From: an uncultured Eubacteriales bacterium
Lineage (GTDB): Bacteria; Bacillota; Clostridia; Christensenellales; CAG-138
Assembly: GCA_900544555.1 (NCBI GenBank)
Contig: UQWD01000024.1
Location: 1 to 28,293, forward strand
Direction: 5' to 3'
Length of the DNA stretch: 28,293 nucleotides
The notes below the pieces were generated by a model. The model saw only the letters and a program-made list of their open reading frames with translations. It had not been told where the DNA came from and made no database searches. Shown here in pieces: positions 1 through 5,725 of the stretch (position 1 is its first letter; each line of letters opens with the position of its first letter). The position numbers and the translations under genes are program-made.

Positions 1-36
1 TACATGGGCAAGAATTCCAATATTGATTATTTTCAT
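1..36 (-). CDS. tet(W): Ribosomal-protection tetracycline resistance protein, Tet(W)-like, N-terminal fragment
   Basis: Only the first 12 codons are in the window. They read MKIINIGILAHV, the start shared by the Tet(M)/Tet(O)/Tet(W) GTPases, which bind the ribosome and release tetracycline. A strong ribosome binding site (GGGAGG) lies 8-10 bases upstream of the ATG. The peptide alone does not separate the classes. The Tet(W) assignment rests on Ile rather than Val after the first Gly and on my recall of the sequence just upstream of tet(W). The gene is cargo of the mobile element, is read in the same direction as mobV, and is controlled by the leader described between 72 and 341. Confidence 0.75.
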   Translation of the reverse strand, partial: MKIINIGILAHV

Positions 37-71
37 GTGATTGTCCTCCCTTTACTGCCCCGAAGGGCATA

Positions 72-108
72 AAAATCCCCAGCGGCTAATACTTTTACCG
101 CTGGGGAT
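72..108 (-). terminator. Attenuator hairpin of the tet gene
   Basis: Read on the minus strand, the stem CCCCAGCGG (98-106) pairs with CCGCTGGGG (77-85), and a T run (ATTTTTATG) follows. It ends about 35 bases upstream of the tet start codon, as in the tet(M) family leaders known to be controlled by transcription attenuation. Its loop side holds AAAAGTATT, which can instead pair with AATACTTTT near 182-190. Confidence 0.85.
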
Positions 109-185
109 CATGACTTCGGACACACAGAAACATACACGACTTACATAAGCCGCGGTCCGTCACGATATTTACTAAAAAGGCAAAA

Positions 186-270
186 GTATTCTTAAAATTG
201 GGTACAAAAACCAAGCCCCTGCAAGGGGCAATCATTTTTGCGCCCATTATCAAATTTTATTTAAGAATAC
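186..270 (-). promoter_or_regulatory. Alternative (antiterminator) pairing in tet leader
   Basis: TTTAAGAATAC at 260-270 and GTATTCTTAAA at 186-196 are perfect reverse complements of 11 bp. The first arm lies inside the leader peptide codons. A second small hairpin (CCCCTGCAAGGGG) lies between the arms near 216-229. Ribosome position on the leader ORF would decide whether this pairing or the terminator forms. That mechanism is established for tet(M) and is inferred here. Confidence 0.7.
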
Positions 271-280
271 CTTGCCGCAT
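257..280 (-). CDS. tet leader peptide MRQGILK
   Basis: This is a seven-codon ORF (ATG to TAA) with GAGGAG about 11 bases upstream. Its sequence matches the tail of the leader peptide I recall from tet(M) elements. The codons overlap one arm of the antiterminator, which is the arrangement expected for translation-coupled attenuation: slow ribosomes in the presence of tetracycline would change the RNA folding downstream. Confidence 0.7.
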   Translation of the reverse strand: MRQGILK

Positions 281-312
281 ATTTGATAGACTCCTCAAAT
301 CAGGATAATAGC

Positions 313-341
313 AGTATATCATAGTACGCTCTAAAAAACAA
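313..341 (-). promoter_or_regulatory. Promoter of the tet leader
   Basis: Minus-strand TTGTTT (336-341), a 17-bp spacer and TATACT (313-318). It lies about 33 bases upstream of the leader ORF and downstream of the mobV terminator, so the resistance gene is transcribed independently of mobV. Confidence 0.7.
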
Positions 342-364
342 GAAATCATTTTACCGATTCCACA

Positions 365-405
365 AATAAAATCGGAGGGTATTCACTGGAATACCCTCCG
401 GTTTT
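365..405 (-). terminator. Terminator after mobV
   Basis: Perfect 12-bp stem: CGGAGGGTATTC at 373-384 and GAATACCCTCCG at 389-400, with a 4-base loop. On the minus strand it is followed by ATTTTATTTG. It starts about 10 bases past the mobV stop. The plus strand also has a short T run, so it may work in both directions. Confidence 0.85.
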
Positions 406-410
406 GGTGA

Positions 411-1598
411 TTATCGTGCGTCTATCCGAATTTTTGACTTTGCGGCCCGTTTCCGTTCCTTTTCGGCATGTTCCTGCTGGTAAGCTGCCTCTAATATTCT
501 GTCCACTTGTTCTGGGCCAAAGGCCCTTTTGACCCGCTCATAGTCAGCGGAGACTTGCCGCATGGCCTTGTTTTCCAACTTGACCTCCTGCAATCGATCA
601 GACAGGCGGATGTTGCTCTCCCTCACCCGGCCATAGTCCCCTTGCAGACGCTCAAATTTCCCCCGCAGCTCCACATAGGCCAGATACAGGGAGCGCAGCA
701 CCTTGACGATTTGGGCCAGCAGGGGCTTTGCCTTTTTCTCTCGGTAGGCCCGGCCTGTTTCCAGCGTTCCCGGCTCCGGCAAAATCTCCTCCGGATTGGC
801 GGAGAAATCCGCTGCCAACCGCTCCATATTTTTCACCGCCGGGGCAAGTTCTTTGAGCCGCCGTTCCTGGCTCTCCACCTGGTTTTCTTTCTCCGCCTTG
901 ACCGTCTCCAGAACGGCGATCTCCTTTGCCCGCTGCTCTTTCTTGTAGTCCAGCACAGACAAGTGCTTGTCGTGGGTGCCTTTGTCCTCCCACTCAATCC
1001 CGTGGCGCTCCATGACCAGGGAAAGCTGCTCCTTTTCCGAGCGCACCCACTGGCTCCACTCTGTGTCCCCTCTGGTGCCGCCCTGGAAACCCTGGGCCGC
1101 TAACGCCTGTTTCAAAGATACCCTCGTGTCCAGCCCTCGCTTGCTCCCGGTGGTGAATGGTACAAAGTCAATGTGCAGATGGGGCGTAGCCTCGTCCATG
1201 TGGAGGTGGGCAGAGAACACCCGGAGTTGGGGGTTGCGCTCTTGAAAGCCCTTCATGTACTCGTCCAAAACCGCTGCCGCAAGCTGTCCCTCCTCGCTGT
1301 CGGCGCTCATATCATCTCGATTGCCCACTTGCAGGATGATTTCATGGAACGGCTTTTCCTGCTTGCCGGAGCGGATCTTCTCATAGTAATCCTCTATCCT
1401 TCTGTCGGCCCTGGTTTGTTTAGCGTTGTACCGTTCCAGAGCCTCGTCAAAGAGTTCATGGTACACCGCCTTGATATTCTCCTGGCAGTAGGTTATATTC
1501 AAGTGGGAGCGTTCCGGGTCAGTGTTCTTGGCGTGGAATTTTCTACTGTTATGGTTCACCGATCCTTGGCCCACCATGGCGCTGATTGTCCTTTTCAA
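411..1598 (-). CDS. mobV: MobV/Pre-family relaxase
   Basis: This protein nicks and binds one DNA strand at oriT to start mobilization by a helper conjugation system. The 395-residue protein has the MobV motifs: NHNSR near residues 15-19 and the metal-binding motif HLHMDEATPHLH at 131-142. The C-terminal half (about 225-385) is a Lys/Glu-rich coiled coil, as usual for this family. The start is TTG at 1598 behind GGGAGGAGGG; a later ATG (codon 8) is possible, but the residues before it (MKRTISA) match the family's usual start. The 440-bp non-coding stretch upstream is the natural place for its oriT. It closes the leftward operon and a strong terminator follows. Confidence 0.93.
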   Translation of the reverse strand: MKRTISAMVGQGSVNHNSRKFHAKNTDPERSHLNITYCQENIKAVYHELFDEALERYNAKQTRADRRIEDYYEKIRSGKQEKPFHEIILQVGNRDDMSADSEEGQLAAAVLDEYMKGFQERNPQLRVFSAHLHMDEATPHLHIDFVPFTTGSKRGLDTRVSLKQALAAQGFQGGTRGDTEWSQWVRSEKEQLSLVMERHGIEWEDKGTHDKHLSVLDYKKEQRAKEIAVLETVKAEKENQVESQERRLKELAPAVKNMERLAADFSANPEEILPEPGTLETGRAYREKKAKPLLAQIVKVLRSLYLAYVELRGKFERLQGDYGRVRESNIRLSDRLQEVKLENKAMRQVSADYERVKRAFGPEQVDRILEAAYQQEHAEKERKRAAKSKIRIDAR

Positions 1599-1642
1599 AT
1601 CAATCCCTCCTCCCTTTTCCGCCGCGCAAGCGGCGAGCCTTT

Positions 1643-1663
1643 GTTACTTTCTGCGAAAGTAAC
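1643..1663 (-). other. Candidate oriT hairpin upstream of mobV
   Basis: Perfect 9-bp inverted repeat (GTTACTTTC, loop TGC, GAAAGTAAC) 45 bp upstream of the relaxase start. MobV relaxases usually act on a short hairpin close to their own gene. The nick site cannot be placed from the sequence alone. Confidence 0.45.
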
Positions 1664-1881
1664 GCAAAAGCACTTTTGACAGCCTGACGGCCATCAAAAG
1701 CGCATTTGCGCCCTACGGGGTGGTGTGGGGGCTTTGCCCCCGGCAACTGCGGTTGCCTCCCCCAGCAGGGCCGCCCTTTGAAAAGGGCACCCTGCACCCC
1801 GCCTAAACTTTGTCACTCGCCGTTGGGCAGGGTGGAAAGGCCAGGGGCCTTTCCACCGCCCGGCAAGTGTTTTCCGTGGGC

Positions 1882-1954
1882 CGAAAGTCAAGGGGTACGG
1901 GTTGTATTGACTTGCGGCAATCTCCACCCGCAGGTATGCCCCCCTTGACTTTCG
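1882..1954. repeat. 14-bp perfect inverted repeat
   Basis: CGAAAGTCAAGGGG at 1882-1895 and CCCCTTGACTTTCG at 1941-1954 are exact reverse complements separated by 45 bp. The loop contains TTGACTTGCGG, a partial extra copy of the arm. Together with the adjacent repeat array this suggests a protein-loaded origin. Confidence 0.7.
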
Positions 1955-1964
1955 CCCCCGCTCC

Positions 1965-2050
1965 CCGTGACAGCCGTGACGACCGTGACGATGTTTTACA
2001 CACCGCCTCCGCACTCCGAAAAGCTGTCACAGCTGTCACGGTCGTCACGC
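1965..2050. repeat. Two facing triplets of 9-bp iteron-like repeats
   Basis: Three tandem copies CCGTGACAG, CCGTGACGA, CCGTGACGA (1965-1991) face three tandem copies in the opposite orientation, CTGTCACAG, CTGTCACGG, TCGTCACGC (2024-2050), across 32 bp. The second triplet runs into the 3' end of repA, whose TGA stop lies in the last unit. Such arrays are typical binding sites of replication or relaxosome proteins; the partner protein is not known. Confidence 0.8.
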
Positions 2051-3199
2051 CTGGGGTTCCTCCAACGTGAGCTTGATACTCCGCCCGGCATGGGTTCGGG
2101 CGCTTTCATAGTGGATGTGGTACTCATAGGACAGCCGCCACGCCCGGACATTCAGCCGCATAGCCAGGGCATTGGGTTTCATATCCAGCCCCAGGGCGGC
2201 GACAAGTTCCGTGGCCGTCCCTCTCCACTCTGGCCGTTCCGCCGTTACCAGGGCGGCAACAGCCTCCAACACCGGGTCAGGCGGCTCCTGCCGCAGCTCC
2301 GTTTCCCGCCGCTCCAGCTCCCACACAAGCCGTTCCTCGTCCCGCTTGAGGTAGAGGCGCTGGTCTTGCTGATCCCGCCCAGAAATGTCCAGGGTGGCGG
2401 CGTTGTCTGCCCGCCGCTCCTTTTGGAGCAGAAAGGCCCCGTCTGCCGCACCCAATAAGCCGTTGGTGCCGGAGATCATATCAAACTTATCATCGGCCTG
2501 CTGCTTGCGGGTGTGATGTACAACCAGGAGGCAAACCCCGCTTATATCGGCAAACCGTTTCAGTTTGGTGATTACCTCATAGTCGTTGGCATAGCTGTAC
2601 TTCTCTGCCCCGGCCTCCCGGATTTTTTGCAGGGTGTCGATGATAATAAGCCGGGTGTCCGTGTGTTCCCGGACAAAGCCCTTTAGCTGCTCCTCCAGGC
2701 CACCGCCGAGCTGCTTAGCTCCGATGGCAAAGAACAGGTTTCCGGTACTCTCTACTCCAAACATCCGGTACAACCGCTCCTGTAAGCGACGGTGGTTGTC
2801 CTCCAGGGCCAGATAGAGGACTGTCCCCTGGCGCACCTCATACCCCCACAGGGAAAGGCCCATACTCACATGATAGGCAAGCTGGGCCATGAGAAAGGAC
2901 TTGCCCACCTTGGGAGCGCCCACAAAGAGATATGTCCCCGCATAGAGCAGACCGTCTACCACAGGAGGTCTGCCGGGGTACACCTGTTCGTAGAGGTCAT
3001 TCATAGACACGGTAGGCAGATAGGCCGGGTCATTGACCCGGCTTATCTGCCGCAGGATTTCCTCCAAATCTCTTTCCGGGGGCTTGTGTTCTGTCACGCC
3101 CTCTGCTATACTTTGGTTAGGTTTTTGTGAGAGCGACTGTCCCCCGTCTGCGCCAACAGGCGGATATGGGGCAGTCGTTTTCTCTTGCAATCTATCCAT
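2045..3199 (-). CDS. repA: RepA-like RecA-fold ATPase (AAA_25 type helicase)
   Basis: Probably a hexameric helicase-type ATPase acting in element replication or transfer. The 384-residue protein has a Walker A motif, GAPKVGKSF, at about 94-102, a Walker B strand, LIIIDTLQ, at about 184-191, and the HHTRK segment near 228, as in plasmid RepA helicases and DnaB-related ATPases. The N-terminal 60 residues are polar and Gln/Pro-rich, and the C-terminal ~90 residues look like a winged-helix DNA-binding part. The ATG lies 4 bp after the mobC-like stop, with the ribosome binding site inside that gene, so the two are translationally coupled. Its 3' end overlaps the iteron-like array. The exact step it performs is inferred. 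Confidence 0.85.
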   Translation of the reverse strand: MDRLQEKTTAPYPPVGADGGQSLSQKPNQSIAEGVTEHKPPERDLEEILRQISRVNDPAYLPTVSMNDLYEQVYPGRPPVVDGLLYAGTYLFVGAPKVGKSFLMAQLAYHVSMGLSLWGYEVRQGTVLYLALEDNHRRLQERLYRMFGVESTGNLFFAIGAKQLGGGLEEQLKGFVREHTDTRLIIIDTLQKIREAGAEKYSYANDYEVITKLKRFADISGVCLLVVHHTRKQQADDKFDMISGTNGLLGAADGAFLLQKERRADNAATLDISGRDQQDQRLYLKRDEERLVWELERRETELRQEPPDPVLEAVAALVTAERPEWRGTATELVAALGLDMKPNALAMRLNVRAWRLSYEYHIHYESARTHAGRSIKLTLEEPQA

Positions 3200-3202
3200 C
3201 TA

Positions 3203-3523
3203 TCAATCCTCCCTCATGCCGTCCATGATGGCGGCGATCAGCCGGATGGTGTCCAGCAACTCCCCATCCACGCCATTCCCGGCCTCGATACGCTCCAGTT
3301 CTTCCAGAACGGCGGCCAGCTCGTTCCGCAGGGCCTTATACACCCTGGGGTTGCCCTGTACCACCACATCCCGGCACAGCAGCCGTCGGGTGATGTAGTC
3401 CTGTTTGGTAAGGCCGGAGAGCCGCACAGCGGTTTCAATTTCCCTGTCCTCATCCGGGGACACCCGGAAAGCCACAGTTTTGTTTCTCCAGCGGTTGTGT
3501 CGGTCAAGATTTTTCACTGACAT
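3203..3523 (-). CDS. mobC: MobC-like relaxosome accessory protein (ribbon-helix-helix)
   Basis: A 106-residue basic protein. The segment NKTVAFRVSPDEDREIETAV (about 14-33) has the pattern of a ribbon-helix-helix DNA-binding strand followed by LSGLTKQDYITRRL, which is characteristic of plasmid mobilization proteins of Firmicutes. The C-terminal half (about 60-105) is helical. It likely binds oriT and helps the MobV relaxase. It lies between integrase and repA with gaps of 3 bp on each side, so it is part of the same operon. The ribosome binding site (AAAGGGGG) overlaps the integrase stop. Confidence 0.8.
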   Translation of the reverse strand: MSVKNLDRHNRWRNKTVAFRVSPDEDREIETAVRLSGLTKQDYITRRLLCRDVVVQGNPRVYKALRNELAAVLEELERIEAGNGVDGELLDTIRLIAAIMDGMRED

Positions 3524-3526
3524 GAT

Positions 3527-4603
3527 TTAGGCCCCCTTTCGCTCCATGTCCAGTTTGTCCGCCATCTCCGCCTGCCGGGTGGGGAACAGGTGGGCGTAGC
3601 GGTAGGTAATATCAATGCTTTCATGTCCCACCCGGTCAGCGATTGCCAGGGCCGTAAAGCCCATGTCAATGAGCAGCGAAATGTGGGAGTGCCTCAGGTC
3701 GTGTATTCTGATCCGCTTTACCCCGGCCTCTTTCGCACCCCTGTCCATCTCCCGGTGGAGGTAGGATTTTGTCACCGTGAAAATGCGGTCGGTGGGCTTC
3801 ACCCCATACAGGCTCTTGATATAGTCTCGCATTTCTTCACAGAGGAAAGCGGGCATTTGAATGACCCGGTTGCTCTTAGGGGTCTTGGGGTCGGTAATCA
3901 CATCCTTGCCCTTAATCCGCTGGTAGGACTTGGAGATGGTGACGGTCTGTTTCTCAAAGTCGAAGTCGCCAGGAGTGAGGGCCAGCAGCTCCCCCTCCCG
4001 GACGCCGCACCAGTAGAGCATTTCAAAGGCGTAATAGGAAAGGGGCTTGTCCATCATGGCCTCGGCGAATTTCAGATACTCCGCCTTTGTCCAGAACAGC
4101 ATTTCCCGTCCCTTTGGCTTTCCCATATTGCCCGCCTGGGCAGCGGGATTGACCTTTAGATTGTAGTGCCGTACCGCATGGTTGAACACGGCGCTCAACT
4201 GATTGTGCAGCGTTTTTAAGTACACCGGAGAGTAGGGCTTGCCGTTCTTGTCCCGGTAACCCAGCATTTCATTCTGCCAGGCGATGACCTCCTTGGAGTG
4301 AATGTCGCACATCTTCCGCTTGCCGAAGTACGGCACCAACTTCTTGTAGAGGATATGCTCTTTCGTCCCCCAGGTGTTTTCCTTGATACGGCCTTTCATG
4401 TCCGCCACATAGACAGCCACGAAGTTTTCAAAGGTCATTTCCAGGTCGGCGGTCTGTTGTTGCAGGAATGTCCGCTCCCACTCCAGAGCCTCCCGCTTGG
4501 TGGGAAAGCCCCGTTTCATTTTCTTTACTTTCTTGCCCGTCCAGTCCTCGTAGTAAAAGGACGCATACCATGTGCCCTTTGCCTTGTCTTTGTATGCCGG
4601 CAT
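3527..4603 (-). CDS. int: Tyrosine integrase of the mobile element
   Basis: Catalyses site-specific integration and excision. I start it at ATG 4603 (358 residues), 7 bases after AAGGAGGG; a longer frame to 4639 overlaps the upstream gene and has no ribosome binding site. The N-terminal ~60 residues form an arm-binding domain (KGTWYASFYYEDWTGKKVK), followed by a SAM-like core-binding domain. The catalytic domain shows GVREGELLAL (first Arg), HDLRHSH (His-x-x-Arg), VGHES (second His) and the nucleophile in YRYAHLFP. All catalytic residues are present, so the enzyme looks active. It follows the excisionase-like gene in the leftward operon. The target is probably the guaA 3' end, by location. 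Confidence 0.95.
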   Translation of the reverse strand: MPAYKDKAKGTWYASFYYEDWTGKKVKKMKRGFPTKREALEWERTFLQQQTADLEMTFENFVAVYVADMKGRIKENTWGTKEHILYKKLVPYFGKRKMCDIHSKEVIAWQNEMLGYRDKNGKPYSPVYLKTLHNQLSAVFNHAVRHYNLKVNPAAQAGNMGKPKGREMLFWTKAEYLKFAEAMMDKPLSYYAFEMLYWCGVREGELLALTPGDFDFEKQTVTISKSYQRIKGKDVITDPKTPKSNRVIQMPAFLCEEMRDYIKSLYGVKPTDRIFTVTKSYLHREMDRGAKEAGVKRIRIHDLRHSHISLLIDMGFTALAIADRVGHESIDITYRYAHLFPTRQAEMADKLDMERKGA

Positions 4604-4616
4604 TGTGGTTCCCTCC

Positions 4617-4805
4617 TTATTGTCTGTCCCGCAGCCCATAGAATTTTTCCTCGAAGTAGCGCCTGCTTACCCGTCCGGGAATGGTGAGAAAGCCTTTTTT
4701 CTTCAGCTCCTCGTTCATCTCCCGCACCAGCTTGTAGGCGTAGGGCTTGGAAATGCCCAGCTCCCTGGCGACCTCCTCTGCTCTCACAAACAGCTCCTTT
4801 TCCAT
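4617..4805 (-). CDS. xis: Small helix-turn-helix protein, probable excisionase
   Basis: A 62-residue protein with one predicted helix-turn-helix: VRAEEVARELGISKPYAYKL, then a short wing (FLTIPGRVSRRYFEEKFYG). This matches the small MerR/excisionase-like proteins placed just before integrases in clostridial elements. The ATG at 4805 lies 8 bases after AAGGAGG; an in-frame GTG at 4814 overlaps that ribosome binding site and is rejected. The stop lies 13 bp before the integrase start. It is the first gene after the repressor-type leftward promoter, so excision and mobilization genes would be induced together. It could alternatively be a transcription regulator. Confidence 0.8.
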   Translation of the reverse strand: MEKELFVRAEEVARELGISKPYAYKLVREMNEELKKKGFLTIPGRVSRRYFEEKFYGLRDRQ

Positions 4806-4838
4806 GGTCAGCACCTCCTTATTTTAGTTTCGCAAATA

Positions 4839-4911
4839 TGTTAATGTCACCATCTTCATTATACATTAACATAAGTGTTAATGTCAAGAATTTATTTCGC
4901 ATTTTTGTTAA
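4839..4911. promoter_or_regulatory. Operator region: repeated TGTTAATGT half-sites
   Basis: TGTTAATGTCA occurs twice as a direct repeat (4839-4849 and 4876-4886). ACATTAACA (4863-4871) and TGTTAATGT (4876-4884) form a perfect 9-bp inverted repeat with a 4-base spacer. A weaker half-site, TGTTAA, lies at 4906-4911 next to the rightward promoter. The palindrome fills the space between the -35 and -10 boxes of the leftward promoter, so bound protein would block it. The likely binder is the adjacent XRE protein, by position only. Confidence 0.75.
4858..4887 (-). promoter_or_regulatory. Leftward promoter of the xis-int-mob operon
   Basis: Minus-strand TTGACA (4882-4887), an 18-bp spacer and TATAAT (4858-4863). 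Both boxes match the consensus perfectly. The start of xis is about 50 bp downstream. A palindromic operator occupies the spacer, as expected for a strong promoter held off by a repressor. Confidence 0.88.
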
Positions 4912-4919
4912 AGATTATC

Positions 4920-4948
4920 TTGCATCTTTCGCTTTTTTGCGCTATACT
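4920..4948 (+). promoter_or_regulatory. Rightward promoter of the XRE regulator
   Basis: TTGCAT (4920-4925), a 17-bp spacer and TATACT (4943-4948), 24 bp before the ATG. It is divergent from the leftward operon promoter. A TGTTAA half-site lies just upstream (4906-4911), which suggests autoregulation. Confidence 0.75.
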
Positions 4949-4971
4949 ATTGGCAAAGGCGGTGGGATATT

Positions 4972-5529
4972 ATGACAGTCGGAGACAAGATAAAGAAAAT
5001 CCGCACCTTTCGAGGCATGACACAAAAGGAATTGGGGCTTGCTATCGGCTTTGAGGAAAAGGGAGCGGACAACCGGATCGCCCAGTATGAGACGAATTAC
5101 CGTGTTCCGAAACGGGAACTGCTGGACAAGATGGCCGAGGCGCTGCGGGTAGACCGCCAGAACTTCTACACCATCGCCCCCGGCTCTGCCGAGGACTTCA
5201 TGCGGACATTCTTCTGGCTGGACGAGGACAGCCCTGGCGCTATCCGCCTGTTCCAACTTGTCCGCAATCCGGGCAGAGCAGGGGCCGCTGATGATACCGC
5301 TGTACGGTACAATGATAGCGATGACTGGCCCGCACACCCTCCCGTGGGTATGTACTTCCAGTATGGCCTTGTGGACGAGTTCATGCGGGAATGGCTTTTT
5401 CGTCAGCAGGAGTTACACGCCGGGGAGATCACCAGGGAAGAGTATTTTGAATGGAAACTCAACTGGCCCCATACCTGCGACGATGGCCTGGAAAGCGAAT
5501 ATTATATCCCTTGGCGGAAAAATAAATAA
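4972..5529 (+). CDS. XRE-family helix-turn-helix regulator of the element
   Basis: A 185-residue protein. Residues 1-60 form a classical XRE DNA-binding domain (GDKIKKIRTFRGMTQKELG, then NRIAQYETNYRVPKRELLDK). The C-terminal ~120 residues include a Trp- and Tyr-rich helical part (GMYFQYGLVDEFMREWLFRQ) of unknown role, perhaps dimerization or sensing. There is no visible peptidase or RecA-like autocleavage motif. It is divergently transcribed from the xis-int-mob operon across a shared operator region, the classical place for the element's repressor. A strong terminator follows directly. That it represses is inferred; it could also act as an activator. Confidence 0.85.
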   Translation: MTVGDKIKKIRTFRGMTQKELGLAIGFEEKGADNRIAQYETNYRVPKRELLDKMAEALRVDRQNFYTIAPGSAEDFMRTFFWLDEDSPGAIRLFQLVRNPGRAGAADDTAVRYNDSDDWPAHPPVGMYFQYGLVDEFMREWLFRQQELHAGEITREEYFEWKLNWPHTCDDGLESEYYIPWRKNK

Positions 5530-5587
5530 GACAAGCAAAAAAACCGCCCTGCTGAATTTGTCGTTCAGCAGGGCGGTTTTGCTTGTC
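5530..5587 (+). terminator. Strong terminator after the XRE gene
   Basis: Perfect 14-bp stem ACCGCCCTGCTGAA (5543-5556) with TTCAGCAGGGCGGT (5564-5577), 7-base loop, then TTTTGCTTGTC. Outer arms GACAAGC and GCTTGTC also pair. The A and T runs flank the stem on both sides, so it probably works in both directions and also insulates guaA from the element. Confidence 0.92.
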
Positions 5588-5629
5588 CTTTTGGGATTTT
5601 TCTCTTGAGAATACCGGGCGGACACAAAT

Positions 5630-5648
5630 AGTATCAATCCAGTATCAA
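5630..5648. repeat. AGTATCAA direct repeats, candidate integrase arm sites
   Basis: AGTATCAA occurs at 5630-5637 and 5641-5648, 11 bp apart, with a partial third copy (AGTAT) at 5653-5657. They lie between the element's last terminator and the guaA stop, where arm-type integrase binding sites would be expected. Confidence 0.45.
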
Positions 5649-5689
5649 GAGCAGTATGGACGGGCAAAAAAGCCTGTATTCATGCGGGT

Positions 5690-5725
5690 TTTCGCCGTTT
5701 CGAGCGTCATTCCCATTCAATGGTT
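5690..5725. other. Probable attachment junction (attR) at guaA 3' end
   Basis: The element's last recognisable signals end near 5660 and guaA ends at 5707 with a normal C-terminus (TGTIEWE). Tyrosine integrases that use guaA recombine in its last codons and leave the reading frame intact. The core sequence cannot be fixed, because the other junction is outside the window. Confidence 0.5.

Larger units (their letters stand above)
1600..2044. other. Non-coding, hairpin-rich segment: candidate oriT/replication origin
   Basis: No convincing gene lies between repA and mobV. The segment holds several perfect inverted repeats. GTTACTTTC/GAAAGTAAC (1643-1663, 3-base loop) lies 45 bp from mobV and is the best candidate nick-region hairpin. 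Others are GGTGGAAAGGCC/GGCCTTTCCACC (1831-1857), a 14-bp pair (1882-1895 with 1941-1954), GGCAAC/GTTGCC near 1742-1757 and GCCCTTT/AAAGGGC near 1773-1788. The 9-bp repeat array at 1965-2050 is listed separately. The position between a RepA-like ATPase and a relaxase fits an origin, but the function is inferred. Confidence 0.65.
1..5706. mobile_element. Integrative mobilizable element carrying tet(W)-like gene, inserted at guaA 3' end (right part)
   Basis: All genes from the excisionase-like gene to the tetracycline resistance gene point left and belong to transfer or recombination families: tyrosine integrase, MobC-like protein, RepA-like ATPase, MobV relaxase. An XRE regulator lies divergently at the right end, and the next gene is guaA, whose last codons lie just beyond. 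There is no conjugation machinery (no VirB4 or VirD4 homologue), so the element is probably mobilized by a helper. The exact right boundary is inferred to lie between the XRE terminator (5587) and the guaA stop (5707). The left boundary is outside the window, because the resistance gene runs off the edge. No second copy of the guaA 3' end was seen in the window. Confidence 0.85.

Noticed and set aside
1..60. Left attachment site of the element
   Set aside because: No copy of the guaA 3' end is present, and the tet gene continues past the edge.
1694..2070. Several overlapping short open frames between repA and mobV
   Set aside because: Their sequences are products of repeats and hairpins (for example repeated VTAVT), and none has a convincing start.
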